From contig RQOL01000861.1 of assembly GCA_013076295.1 (NCBI GenBank), forward strand, positions 4,814,235 through 4,878,234: 64,000 bases of DNA. Reading direction: 5' to 3'. Positions 1 through 11,964 of this stretch are shown one piece after another. Under the pieces are notes generated by a model, which saw only the letters and a program-made list of their open reading frames with translations, did no database searches and was not told where the DNA came from. Positions within the stretch are counted from its first letter, which is position 1. Each line of letters opens with the position of its first letter. The translations under genes and the position numbers were made by a program. The DNA is from Sanderia malayensis (lineage: Eukaryota > Cnidaria > Scyphozoa > Semaeostomeae > Pelagiidae).

Positions 1-197
1 ACAAAATAAGTAAACTTGACAAACAACTGAGATTTTCATTTTATTCATTGGTCGTTCAATACTTCTCAACAAATTCAAATTCAAATCATTTAGTAGATAT
101 AAACGTTTTTCACACAGACTTCATTGAATAATGTATTTCATGTATTATTTAATGTATTTCCACCACTGAAAATGGTTTTCTATTGCAAAATATTTAT

Positions 198-303
198 TAA
201 GCCCCCTCTCTCAATTTAGCCCCCCCTCTCTAATAAGCCCCCTCTTTAAAGTACTGAAAAACAATAAGCCCCCCGGGGGGCTTAAAAGAGAATTTACGGT
301 ACC
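198..303. repeat. Degenerate inverted-repeat element fragment (AAGCCCCC-rich)
   Basis: This stretch in a PSME4 intron repeats AATAAGCCCCCT-type words and ends with AATTTACGGTA. The same words form the terminal repeats of the better-preserved element at 49428-49671, so this is probably a decayed relative. The rest of 1-654 shows no exon that I can support. Confidence 0.5.
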
Positions 304-654
304 TTTGCTATGAGATTGAAGGACTTTGTATCATCTTCCTTTTCTGAAAGCATATGCTCTAAAAGAAATAAAATAAAATGAAATGAAACGAAGTGTGCAC
401 ATAGCAAAATAACAATCTGGTTCGCAGATGAAAACATTACAAGAATATCAGTACAGTTCAAGGTGGTGTAAATGAAACTCTATGCGAAAGAAATCTCCTG
501 TCCCCAAAAAAGGTAACTACAAAAGAAATCCCTAAAAACAAAAATCTGTACACTTCGAGCACTTCCATGACCCCCAGGGTGTTCAAACTACAAAGAGTTG
601 ACTAGAAATAAAAAATGCCACAAATTATAAGCTTCAGAGCCAAACTCAACTTAC

Positions 655-3600
655 GTAGAAAGCTGTGCATTTGCAGTGCAATGTCCTTCCTCGTTATATC
701 ACTGTAGACACCATCTATAAATGAAATCAGTTAGAATAGTCATATAATATGATGAAGCTACATCAACCCTTGCTTGGCCCATTGATGTGTGTGTGTGGGG
801 CTATTGATAAACAACGCTTGACATCTAGGGGGTATCCCTCAGCTCTGTCACAACGATCAGAACCGTTGAATCAACATAGATCCACCTACATAACAGCATG
901 GATAGAAACTAGCAGATTATGGATAGAGTGTATTTACCAATTTCGTGAACAGCTGTCGGGTGAAATCTTCTTTCTCTTGCAACCATACTTTCAGGACCCC
1001 TGAGAATTGAGACATGGTAGATGAAAGACTGTGTGGATGCCAAATATGACCAGTGACCAAACAAAATGATCAAAAGTTCGACGCTTGGCAAACATACTCT
1101 TGCCAGTAAACTATATTGTAAGTGGGTAAGTAGGTTGTTTTGAGTAAAAATTAATAAGTAAAGTAGACAGAGTTTTTACATGGCAGCAAGAAGAGCAGCA
1201 ACGAACAGTGATGGAAAAGTCTTGATTCGAAGCATTCATAGTTTATTCTTCGCATTGCGTAAACACGATTACTTATAGACTTGAAGTAAAACTCACAGCA
1301 TTATCCCAGGCTCGTCTTGCCATGTTTTCAATAATGCCGACCCACCAGCTATGCAGAATATGACTACGTATAGCAACCGATGAACTTCATCTCTACAAAA
1401 AAGAACGCAATGCATTGTACAATACTACAATAGAAGAAGCCAAGCAAATGAACAGAGAGACCATATGTATATGTATGTAAATGCACATACAACCCATTGG
1501 ACATACATAGCTAATGTACAGTCAACTCTGTCTAATTCAAACACCCCGGGGGAAGCATGAAAATGTTCGAATTACAAAAAGTTCAAATTGTAGAGGTTTG
1601 TTTTATAAGAATTGGTTCATTAGTGATACTTGAAAGGACGAAGAATTTCGTTCGAATTAGATAGAGTTCGAACTACGCGAGTTCGAACTATGCAGATTTG
1701 ACTGTAGTTCCATGATCTTGGTATATGCCAAGGGGTTTATACCAACTGGTCCCACATTCATATAAGTTGTCTGACATCTGAAGTGGCCATCCACTACGCT
1801 CTGCAATGATTACAGATAAAGCATAGCGATATACCTGGTCAATGACTCTCCGTGAACACAGGCATTCAGTTTAGCAAGAACAGGAGTGAGGAATTTCTTC
1901 AGCAACGCATTAGCAACTTTAAGTTCCTCTTGCGATGGCACATGCCAGTGCATATCCAAGCTCTTCACGGTAGACAGTCTTCCCCAATCCTGCGTGACAC
2001 AAAATAAGAGAAGTCAATGCAGGCAACAGCACCCTAAACTCCGTTCACGATTAGATCCTTTAAGCTCAGTTGGTGTTGGATCCTTTAAGCACCGCTTTTG
2101 CTATTGATTTAAGCTTGGTTCATACTGGACCCATAAATTCTGCATACGTTAAAGCGGTTAAGTCTGTTTATCCAACGTGGCCTGATTACAACCCTGACGC
2201 CAAAACTTGAAACAGATATCAAACAGTATAATACCGTGGAGTTATGAAACTTACTCACCCTGACATAAAGATGTTCTGTTAAAGGCAGGTCAAGAGTCTC
2301 AGGAATGCTTCTCCATTCATTCGGATAGATTTGAGTCAAAAATGTCAATGCTCCTTTCAGAATCTGCAAATAAAAATACGAAATTGTTTAAATACAACAG
2401 GAGTTCATCAAACCCTAAAGCGAACCTGACGAGATCAATAGATGAGATACTCAGTTAACCATCTTGTCAAAGTCTCTGTGTGATGAATTTGTTATCGACG
2501 ATAGCTTCCACTGTATACAAAATAGATCCAATTACCTTGGCAGACCGTGAATAGGCCTTTTTGCACTTCAATCCAATAGTCAACGAGATAACCTCTTCTA
2601 GTTGGTCTATGTAAGGCAGCATCTCATCGCCTGAACAACGAGCGACTTCTGATAAAATTTCCAAATGCCACAATAGCTCTGCATCAACATTCTCTTCGTC
2701 ACTAATGCCATCAGCTGGAAACAATAAATTTCGCAAATCAAACATAACGAACGAGTGCAACGATCTCAGTACCTTTTCTATATTGCTGGGTACATAGAGA
2801 GAAAAAGCAGAACTGATTGCAATCCTATTAATGCTGCACCGAGCAAACAAAAGAGGCGCTTCTTAAATCATAACTTTCTAAGGCGCAAACAACTAGAGAC
2901 AGTGTTTACATGCTAGTTATTCTTGCTGAAATTTCTCCCATCTGTCATCTTTACATTTTGTAGTGGCCAATTTATAGTTCCTTTATTTATTTGAGCAAAA
3001 TGCTTTATGCGATGCTCAGTATTGGCGTTAAAGTACACACTGAAGCATAGTTCAGCGAGATACTTCGAGACCTATTGATAAACAACAAACACACACCCGA
3101 GGCCATGTTTCTGATCATCATACTGCAATGAGGCACAAATTTCTTCAACGTTGCAGCTGGATATGCCTGAGAATAAGACAAACAATGGATGAAAACACAT
3201 ATATTTAACTGAAAAAAATTTACATCTCAATCGAAATAAAGGTTGATATGATTTAATCATAGATATGAGAACAGATACAATTATGCTTTCGCATTCATGA
3301 TTCGATCACTGTAACTACCTTTACAGCTGCTCTGACCATGTCAGAAACCATCTTGCCGGCAACTGCTACCTCAAGAACCCGAAACTGGCAATAATTGAAC
3401 AATCTTTGAAGCGCAGGCTAAAATCGAACAGCAATCAACATTTTAATCAGTGGCAAAAATTTGGAAAAACAATTTATCAATGTTATAAGGATGCTTCACC
3501 GGTATAAACAAGCAAGAACAGTATATATTCAGCCTTAGGCTATAAGAACATAAGGATGTCTCACTGGTTGAAGCAAGCAAGAAGAGCGGCCAGATTTAGC

Positions 3601-6600
3601 AAAAACAGATGGACTATATAAATGGAGTTACGTGGCAGTGCAAAATAAGAAATAGAAGTTGCTATTACCATAAATATCTCCAAGGATGATTGGATGAAGA
3701 TGGTGTGCAGTGTTGTTGAGAGACCCATTCCTAGTATGCCTTCTTGCATGTTCATGTCCTCAACAAGAATATTGTCTTGTTGTGTTATTTGCTCAATTGC
3801 ACTGCTATCGATCAAGCCGAAACATCTGAATAGGAGACATGAAACGCATCGAGATTAGATATACTAATTTACCTTCAACCTACTCTGTTGAATTACTCTG
3901 TTCAATTCAACTTACACACGTACCATCAAGCCATGTAAACCTGTCTTTTATAATCACAATTCGGATTGATGGATTGGTGTATGCATGGATTGGTATATGC
4001 ATGAATTGGAGTTCATATACCAATCCATTTAACTAGGGGGCATACGGAGCAGGGCAACTGAAATTGATCTGTATGAGAAGAACACGACAAAGAAATTGGA
4101 ACTGACCTGTCAAGAAACTCCAGGACAAAATCTTGAAAATTAGCAGATATTGCGCAAAGCTCTCTCTCGTGCTATAAGATAAAACATAGAATCGGTTTAG
4201 AGTTATTCCTAAACTACCAGCACAATGCATGCTATAATAAACACTTGCTTGCTATTTCTACAAAACTTCCTTGATTTACTTAGTGCATTCAATAATACCT
4301 GACCACAGCAGGCGTGTGAGTTTAGCATCCCATAACATTTTCATATATGTTGCAACAGAAATATGTTACAAATACCTCTGTCATCTCAATGTCCATTGAG
4401 AGGGCCTCCGAGCAGTCGACCAATGGAACAACGCTGATCACTGATGATATGAATGAAAAGGTGACCTGGGAAGATAATAATAATAATAATGTTCACCTGC
4501 AATGTCCCTCCCAGTGGGTGAAACAACATACATTATAATTGAGAGACACAATGTGATGGTTAAATACTAATAGTAATAATATTTTTTATCCAGGATTTTG
4601 TACAGTTATCAATCCTCACTCACCATCGACTTGCGAAAGTCATTAGGATCTATCCCTGGTAGCGCTAATCTCAATAGCGCCAGTACATGCAACTGTCCCA
4701 CTTCTTTAGACGACAATAGACACCGAGCCACGGATGTGATGCAAGACAATGTCGACACGACCTGGTGAGGCTCTAAGATAGATTCTAGTGCACTGAATGT
4801 CCTGCAACAAGAAGAAGGCGCAATAGGATCTCGTCAAATGATATTGAATACATGACTACAAATCATATATACAGTAAACCCGTGTATAAGAACCTGTGAG
4901 TTCTGCATGCAGCCTATTGTTCAAATACAATAGCCTATTGTCTCTTCTATTGTTTTGAGTAGGGATTTCAGCCTGGAAGGTTCTTAATTCACTGGTTCTT
5001 ATATGCAGGTGTTTACTGTACTTACTCTCGAGTCAACTTGAAACTAAAAGCGCACTTTATTTACCTGTTCACAAGCACGGGCAAAATCATGTCCGGCCTT
5101 ATGAGAGCGAGATTTTGCACAACCGAGGCAGCCTCGGATACGCCGCTTTTGCAGAATATTGATAACATTGCAACGGGTTTGATGATCTCAACGAGTTCCT
5201 CAACCTCCGCGTCTGACAGTTTGGCCGATTCGGGAATCTTCGACAGCCATAACTGTTTGCGATATCTTTCTCTGTGAAGCCTCTTGGTCAGGTTCTCAGT
5301 CAACTGGCGAAGAAACCTCATAAGACGGTGCTGAAAATGAAAAATTGATATATATTATTCATTGTAGCCAAGGAGCTGCTGTAGCTATATCATATCTAAC
5401 AATAATCTTGCCTATTTTAACACTCAAAGCGCGTGTTGTCACTGAATTGTACTTTACTTAAGTCGCGTCACTTTTCGGCATGAGCAAATTTCAAAGGGAC
5501 AATCCAACAAGACAAAATATACAACTTTAGGTGGTCTTCTAAATAATGCCATTTCAACTATGCAACAATGAAACTCGCAGAAAATAATATTACGAGACGC
5601 TATGGATTCTGAAAAATTGATGGGAATAACTCAAGATGTTGTGGTTTAATAGAGGTCATATACAGTAAAAGCCCGCATATAAGAACTTTGATTTTTACAC
5701 GGAGTCTCTTTTGCTTCTTAGCAACAAAACACATTCTAAGAAATTTATCTTTGAACAGGTGATCTAAAGTAAAATTAATGTAAATTTTAACTACAGGTAA
5801 GCTATCAGATTATTTTTTCATTGAATCAGAGCAATGCATAAAATTCTAAAATGCAGAAATACCTAGAAATATTGAGATTTCAGGCTGTAGGTCCTTAAAC
5901 GTGGATGGTTCTTACATGCGGACTTACACGGAGCTGTACTGACGAATTACCTTGCGAAATTCCAAGGGACGCAACTTGAGCAAGACATGGCATTGCACAA
6001 AAGAAAACGGGGGAAAGTGCCCCCACTTGTGCCCTAGATTTAAATAGCGCTACATACCGAATGAGAGCCACTGTTCGATGGATGGTAGAAGGATTCGAGA
6101 GCTCTGAAAAGCGTTCTCAAATAATCGATTCCTTTGTTTTCACTGTTGATCATGAATATCATCCATCTTGCCGCCGTTCCAACTGCCAGCAATTCATAGT
6201 TGCACGAACTTTTCGACTTGCCAATGGGCAATTGAAGGCCACTCAGAAAACGATTGAAAATCTATAACGGTGGAATAAAACAAAGGCTTGCTTAGTTTTT
6301 CATTCCCAATCAATAATCAAGTAAAGATGATAATAGTCAATAATAAAAATGTTACACTATTAGCTTCGCATGATCAACAAAAACGCTGTAAAACATTGCT
6401 GTTTGAGTTTCTCAGCTAGCTGTATAAAAGTATTAAGACATTGTTTGGCGAACTATTTCAAAATATTGATTGACAAATATGTATTAGGCAATACCAAGAC
6501 TCGAACTCGAGCCCCATGGAGCATGAGTCTGTAATATCTGTAATGTCTGTAATATGGTGCATTGCATTGGATATAGTAACCTTTCCGGACTGCAATATAT

Positions 6601-9488
6601 TCTTCTTCTTTCAAATGTGGCTGGGATATGGCGAGTGCGAAGGAGGCTTCGCTATATGAAAGGCGAAGGGTTAGCAATCCGTCACTGCGGAGGATCGGTG
6701 GGTCGCTCGATCTGGCCACGGTGTTTTTGAAAAAGCGAGGAGAAACACATGTGGACCAATAGGGATCGTAGCTTATGACGTCATCAAATATTTTACAATG
6801 ACGATAGTGTGTGTAGAATTTACGGATAGATTGGACAGCGGGGATTTCGATACGCCAAGATTTTACGGGGAACCAAAGCAAGCTGACAATGAGGAAAATA
6901 CCTTTGGAATATAGGGTGTCCAGTCTATGTATCCAACATTTTCTTCTGCTAGCCTTGCAAATAGTTTCATCAAATCCTACAAAATTAAAACGTGCATACA
7001 TGAGAACAATTAAAATGTACACCTAAAAACTTGTTGAAGATTAAATGTGGGTTCCAATATAAAACAAATCTACAAATATTAGTGATACCTCTTGGCTATC
7101 AGGGGCATGTTGAGTGCAATTCAACCAAAAGTCCATTAGTTCATCGAACCACAGTCTGAGGTGAAAAGAAAAGGTGAATGACAACATGTCTAGTGTTAAG
7201 ACAGGAGAAACCATGTTTAAAAAGTACCAGATAACAGGGAAAGAAACAAGAAACAAGGGTCAAGCTTGGGCACAGATTTTCCACACAAAATATTCGCTTT
7301 ACTTTGATTACTTTGTGAAGATGTGGGTAAATATCTTCCCCGAATAATGGCTTGTTTATAAAACATATGATAAAAAACTTTGATACATTATAATCAAAAA
7401 ACGTATCCGGCTAAAGTTTTGAAGCATGAAGAAACACAATGACACATTCCAAAAAACATGTCTACTTTAAAAGAACCTTCTAGAAACTGAAGTGACCACA
7501 ACAAAAACTTTTATATTGTATTGTATTGTCCATGTTTCGCAAAAAACGTTTTATGATTTTTACATGCATTGTACTTTGAATTGAAATCAAAGAAGGCTTA
7601 CTTGAAACCAGAGTTGTGCTCCTTTTCCAATAAACACGTCGGCAAAAAATGTGACAGGTAATAGATGCCTTGCAGCATGATTGCATCAAAGGGACACAAA
7701 AATGGACGCCATTCTTCAAGCATTTCCAATGTTGCATCAACAGAGAAGTAACTTCAATGCAATATGAACATAGGATAAATAAAAACATAATACAACCATC
7801 CTAGCACAACATATTTGGGTTGATAATTCTCATACTGGCTAGATAATAATATGGTCTCCATCTACAACAAAATTTTGTTGTATAAAAATTAATTTTTTCA
7901 CTGATAAAGTTTACAAACGGTAATAAAAATATAAAGATATCTCACACTCTGCAAAACCTGACAAGCTGTTGCACAGATTCAGCAAACTTACTGCAAAGAA
8001 AATAATTTTCAAGTGATGATTTGTATCTTGTTAGCAAAATAGTGCATTCAGTAACGGTTTGATAAATCAACCTTGATAAACCAGAAAACAGAAATCTCAT
8101 AAAGGAATGTTAAAAGAACCCTACTATGGAAATCGTTTCAATCCAAGCGATTTCTCCTTTGAGAATTTGACTGAATCAAGAAGCTTGTAAACCGGCTTCC
8201 ATGGCAGAACCAAATCTTCTCTTGAAATAAGTTCCCTTTTTCTAAAATGTAAAGTAACAAATGGTAAAAACAATATTAAAGTAATTAAATAAGAGCTGAT
8301 GTGAGCAGGGATTGGGCATGGCATTTTTAGAGGGAGAGGTAATTAATGCTTATGATGATGACAATAATGATGATATGATTATATCATATTTCAATGACAT
8401 AAGGACATAATTCACTGATATTATTGCTAGCAATGATGTAATTATATCATGCTAACTTCTAGACCTATAAGCCCCTGTTATTTCCTTGTCAAATTTTAGC
8501 TTGTTTTAAGGCAACTGTTCCCCCCCCCCTTTCCAGCACCACCATGTTGGTGATATATCAGGATATCCAACTTCATGATAGGTCAAATTCTTTTCTTTGT
8601 TAACTACTATTACTTTGTTAATTTCTTTAATAAGTTTTTCTCCTGATTGAATCTTTTTTACAGCACAGCTTTTTATTTTTGCTCCACTCAAAACTTAGAT
8701 GAATGCAACTGTGGCTCTCAGCACGATTGCTCACAAAACTGAATAATATCTAACAAGTGAGGATACTTTTTATGTAGGTCTGTCATTAAGGACACACCCA
8801 TAAAACACACCCTTTTGTCGGAAAATGTTGACCTTTGATTCCCAGCCAAAAATTCGGGGAAGCAAAGTCAACACTGCTAAATCATGAAAAATTTGGCTTC
8901 AACGATAGTCAATTTATAAAAACTAAAACATTAATCATTATAGATATTGATACATATTGACGTGGAAAAAATCGACAACAAATAAGCATACACAACAGTG
9001 AATAAGAATTTAAGATATCTCACTTTAGCAGCCAAACAAGTGTATGTGAAAGGCCTCGAACAAACTGAGGCTCCAAGTCAGGGGTAGTTGCTATTTCATA
9101 AAGCAGCTTGATGAACAGAATATGGTCTTCTTTTGAAAATCTCTGTCCATAAATTCTCAAATACCTTAAACAGAATGCAAAATTTTTATCAGGGTTGAAC
9201 AAACTCAAAAACATTTCCAGGTTGATAGAGCAAGTAAAAACAAAATAATGAAAAAATACCAAAGGGCTTGTAATTATATTAAGAATTAATTGCTGATAAA
9301 AATGCTTACACTGTAAAACGATTGCACCAGAAGATAACACCAGGAGTGAGTTCTTTGAAAAGAACAGCTCTACCCAGGTTGTATTTGATCTCGGATAGCA
9401 TGCTATTAGCAAAGTCATCTAACCTATCACGATATGGCAAAAGTTTGTTGCAAGAGCTCTCTTTCTGAGGAATAAAGTCTTCCTCCAT
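655..9488 (-). CDS. PSME4: Proteasome activator PA200 (PSME4), N-terminal 853 residues, partial
   Basis: PA200 is a large HEAT-repeat protein that caps the 20S proteasome and promotes ATP-independent degradation, chiefly in the nucleus. The reading begins at the Met codon at 9488 with EEDFIPQKESSCNKLLPY, matching the vertebrate PA200 N-terminus. Further matching blocks are RFSKEDHILFIKLLYE, LEMLEEWRPFLCPFD, KLWFDELMDFW, RALESFYHPSNSG, KRLHRERYRKQLWL and QNLALIRPDMILP. Exons (minus): 9488-9310, 9164-9024, 8241-8125, 7990-7946, 7751-7602, 7155-7089, 6976-6902, 6261-6058, 5330-5065, 4801-4624, 4465-4376, 4171-4107, 3825-3669, 3417-3319, 3166-3097, 2714-2536, 2363-2259, 1989-1835, 1392-1297, 999-938, 714-655. 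Phases agree at every junction. The last two exons are the least certain, since similarity to the human protein is weak there. The family is about 1840 residues, so more than half lies beyond the left edge. Confidence 0.93.
1519..1704. mobile_element. MITE, 186 bp, TA target duplication
   Basis: The ends are inverted: CAGTCAACTCTGTCTAATTC at the left, and GTTCGAACT followed by CAGATTTGACTG at the right. TA flanks both sides. The interior repeats GTTCGAA/TTCGAAC words. It carries no ORF and lies in a PSME4 intron. The TA duplication and short length fit a non-autonomous Tc1/mariner- or pogo-like element. Confidence 0.75.
4872..5018. mobile_element. MITE family A, copy 1 (147 bp)
   Basis: The element begins CAGTAAACCCGTGTATAAGA and ends in the inverted match TCTTATATGCAGGTGTTTACTG, flanked by TA on both sides. 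Inside is CCTATTGTTC and its near-complement. Two further copies of almost identical length lie at 13336-13483 and 27161-27307. It sits in a PSME4 intron. Confidence 0.8.
5663..5940. mobile_element. Element related to MITE family A, degraded right end
   Basis: The left end CAGTAAAAGCCCGCATATAA resembles family A. The right end contains GGTTCTTACATGCGGACTTA, an imperfect inverted match, and the boundary near 5940 is approximate. The interior differs from the 147-bp copies. It lies in a PSME4 intron. Confidence 0.5.
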
Positions 9489-11964
9489 TTTTATTATGGT
9501 GTTCTACAGGTCTGCCTGTTGAATTTGAGTCTCTGTCACTGTGCAACATGAATAACCAAACTATTCTCGTCACTTCGTTGATAGCAAGCACGGATCTCTT
9601 CAGAGGAAGTTGTGCTTTTTGTGAAAAGATTGGTCACTTCCTTTCTTCTGTCACCCTGTCTAGAGTTTTCATAGAGGTATATGTTGTTAAAAAAACCATA
9701 CGCGAACAAATGATAACTTATGATGGTTTTCTCTAAGACTACGCAATAAAATCAGATTTCGCTGACTAACGGTTAGGTAGACACAATGTTAGAACACGAA
9801 ATTCACAATTAAAGAAAATCACATTCACGGTCAAAAAGCAAGCCAAGCTGGTCCATCTGATTTTAGCATGGCTTGAAATCAGCCAACTTACTTTTGAAGA
9901 ATTGAATTGGATTAAACATTTTGTTTTTCGAGTTTGACAACTATTTTTCGTTCCTTTTCGTTTTTTTCTATTTTTCGATACAGGATACAGAAACAACCAA
10001 TACTATTAAATTATGAAATAACTTATTGCAAGAAGAAAAACGAAGTGCGATTGAGTTCCTACTTTTTTCATTCTTGGCCATTGATAGGGGTGTTTGATGG
10101 CGGAAGGAAAGCGTTTCTTATCTTTGTTCTAGTGACATGTTTGCTCTTGATTTTTGTTTTCTTGTGGAAAACAAGGTGATTCTAATTTCTAAGCTATGCA
10201 AAACAAAACAAACAAACTCAGGACATTTAACAACAAAATACAGACAAATGTTACAAGTTAGTCTCAATTTAGAATTTGAGACATTGCAATACAACGAATG
10301 CTTGCTTGAAAGTTGGACAGCATGATACTACAAATTATGAAACAGAGAAATTCAAGCCAGATGCTGATACAGAATGTTGATGTGTTGATTTATTCATGTA
10401 GTCATTACATCCATTAGTCTGACGACGGGTGCTCGAGCACGAAATACTCAGAGCCACGAGCCAGAGAGAATAACAAGTTTATTTTTACCTGTACTTATGC
10501 CAGGTATTGTGTGTATTACATCTATATACCCAAACACATGGTATATAAACGTAATACACACGATATAAACGTAATACACACGATCTACAAACTCAAATCT
10601 TATATAGATGAAATTGTCTCTCTACACTTATTTTATTTAATTAGCAACCGCCCAATAAGCAACTAGGGCTGGATTTACCTTACCCTAACATTAAGCAACT
10701 CGAGGGCTCAATTGAATTACTGTTAGCAACTAAGAATTCAAACGTCATTTATTTTAGCATGCCAGAACTGGGCAGGAATGTTCACTGTGCTGTTGAAGTT
10801 CTTGACTAACATGTTTACACTTACTGTCTCTTAAGTCTTGTGCTGTAGGCGTTACAGTTGATGATTTTGACCCACGAACTTAGGAGAGGCTGTTATTGGT
10901 ACAAACAATTTTAAGCAACTTCTAAGCAACTTTGAGGGCTAAAATATCCAAAATTTTAAGCAACTTTCAGGGCTGGATCAAAGTCTAGTTGCTTATTAAA
11001 AAAATAATTGTATGTACTCAAAAGCTCCTGAGCACTCCGTTCTACTCTGTGAACATCAAATCTTTCTATTTTGCCGGCGGGTCCTCATGTCACACATTAG
11101 CCGTAACATATGTAACAATTTATCATTGCTAATATCACTATAGTTTAATTGATCATCGCTTGAAATGTGGTAGTTAATAACTCTTTTTTCGAAGTCACTT
11201 TTAGCCACACCCAAGGTCAGTCACGGCTGATCTGGTCTGTTTTGCGCTCCGCTGCGCCAACCTCGATGGCTCGTGTCATTTTCAAATCCGAGGTTCGAGT
11301 CAAGTTGATTTGGATTTTTGCAACATATCGCAGTTGCATTTTTTCAAGCAGTATTTTGATCAAACGGGAAATAGAAAAAACTGAAGCTTGCTGTTTGTAA
11401 ACAAATTCACAGCAAGATCTGCTTCCCGATAAATAAAAAATTGCCTATTAGGCATTCGCAAGTTAGAAAGAGAACTCATTTCTTTTGTGAAAGTGTTTAT
11501 GCCAGACAACAAGAACTAAGCCAGATCGGATCGTTTGTGATGATCACTTGTTGTTGTTTCTTTTGTGTGATTTTACAACTCCACTGTCTGTATCCTATTG
11601 GCTTTTCACAACTTCTCATTTGCCCAATAGGGCGAAAAATTCTCTTATTGTGTGAGAACAATTCAATTTGAACATATGGCGTCAATTCCCTACACCTCTT
11701 TTGTATTTCTATTGTTATTGAACGATTGTTCCAGCGAGGCGGTCTGTTTCATGGTTTTCTTATTAAACAGTTTTGTGGGTCTCATGAAACAAAAGGTCAA
11801 ACAGATGTATGAAACCTGTCACTCTCCACGATCTCTACGCTACGATCATCTCATTTCGTGATCACTGAAAATCTATCGATTTTCTCTCAACCATATCACT
11901 GACGAGTTTTCAATGAGTCTCACACAAAACCATTAGTTGCCTACAAGTTTTTTGGCAGGTAAAT
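9489..11964. other. Intergenic region between PSME4 and the 11965 gene
   Basis: This 2.5-kb gap separates two divergently oriented genes, so it should hold both promoters. I see no ORF with family similarity. A 20-bp word containing ATAAACGTAATACACACG occurs twice in tandem near 10541-10582. A repeat element fills about 10630-11010. The rest is AT-rich without recognisable signals. Confidence 0.6.
10630..11010. mobile_element. Inverted-repeat element with AAGCAACT motifs
   Basis: The word AAGCAACT, often followed by an AGGGCT-type word, recurs at least five times. It appears as AATAAGCAACTAG at the left, and its reverse complement CTAGTTGCTTATT closes the right end. The arrangement matches a short non-autonomous DNA transposon. 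Boundaries are approximate and no target duplication was established. Confidence 0.55.

Noticed and set aside
6475..6520. tRNA gene or SINE with a GAGTTCGAGTCTTGG B-box-like sequence on the minus strand
   Set aside because: No convincing A box or cloverleaf was found at the correct distance.
6453..7022. 189-aa minus-strand ORF in the PSME4 intron
   Set aside because: It overlaps the real exon 6976-6902 in another frame, has no family likeness, and the PSME4 reading passes over it by splicing.
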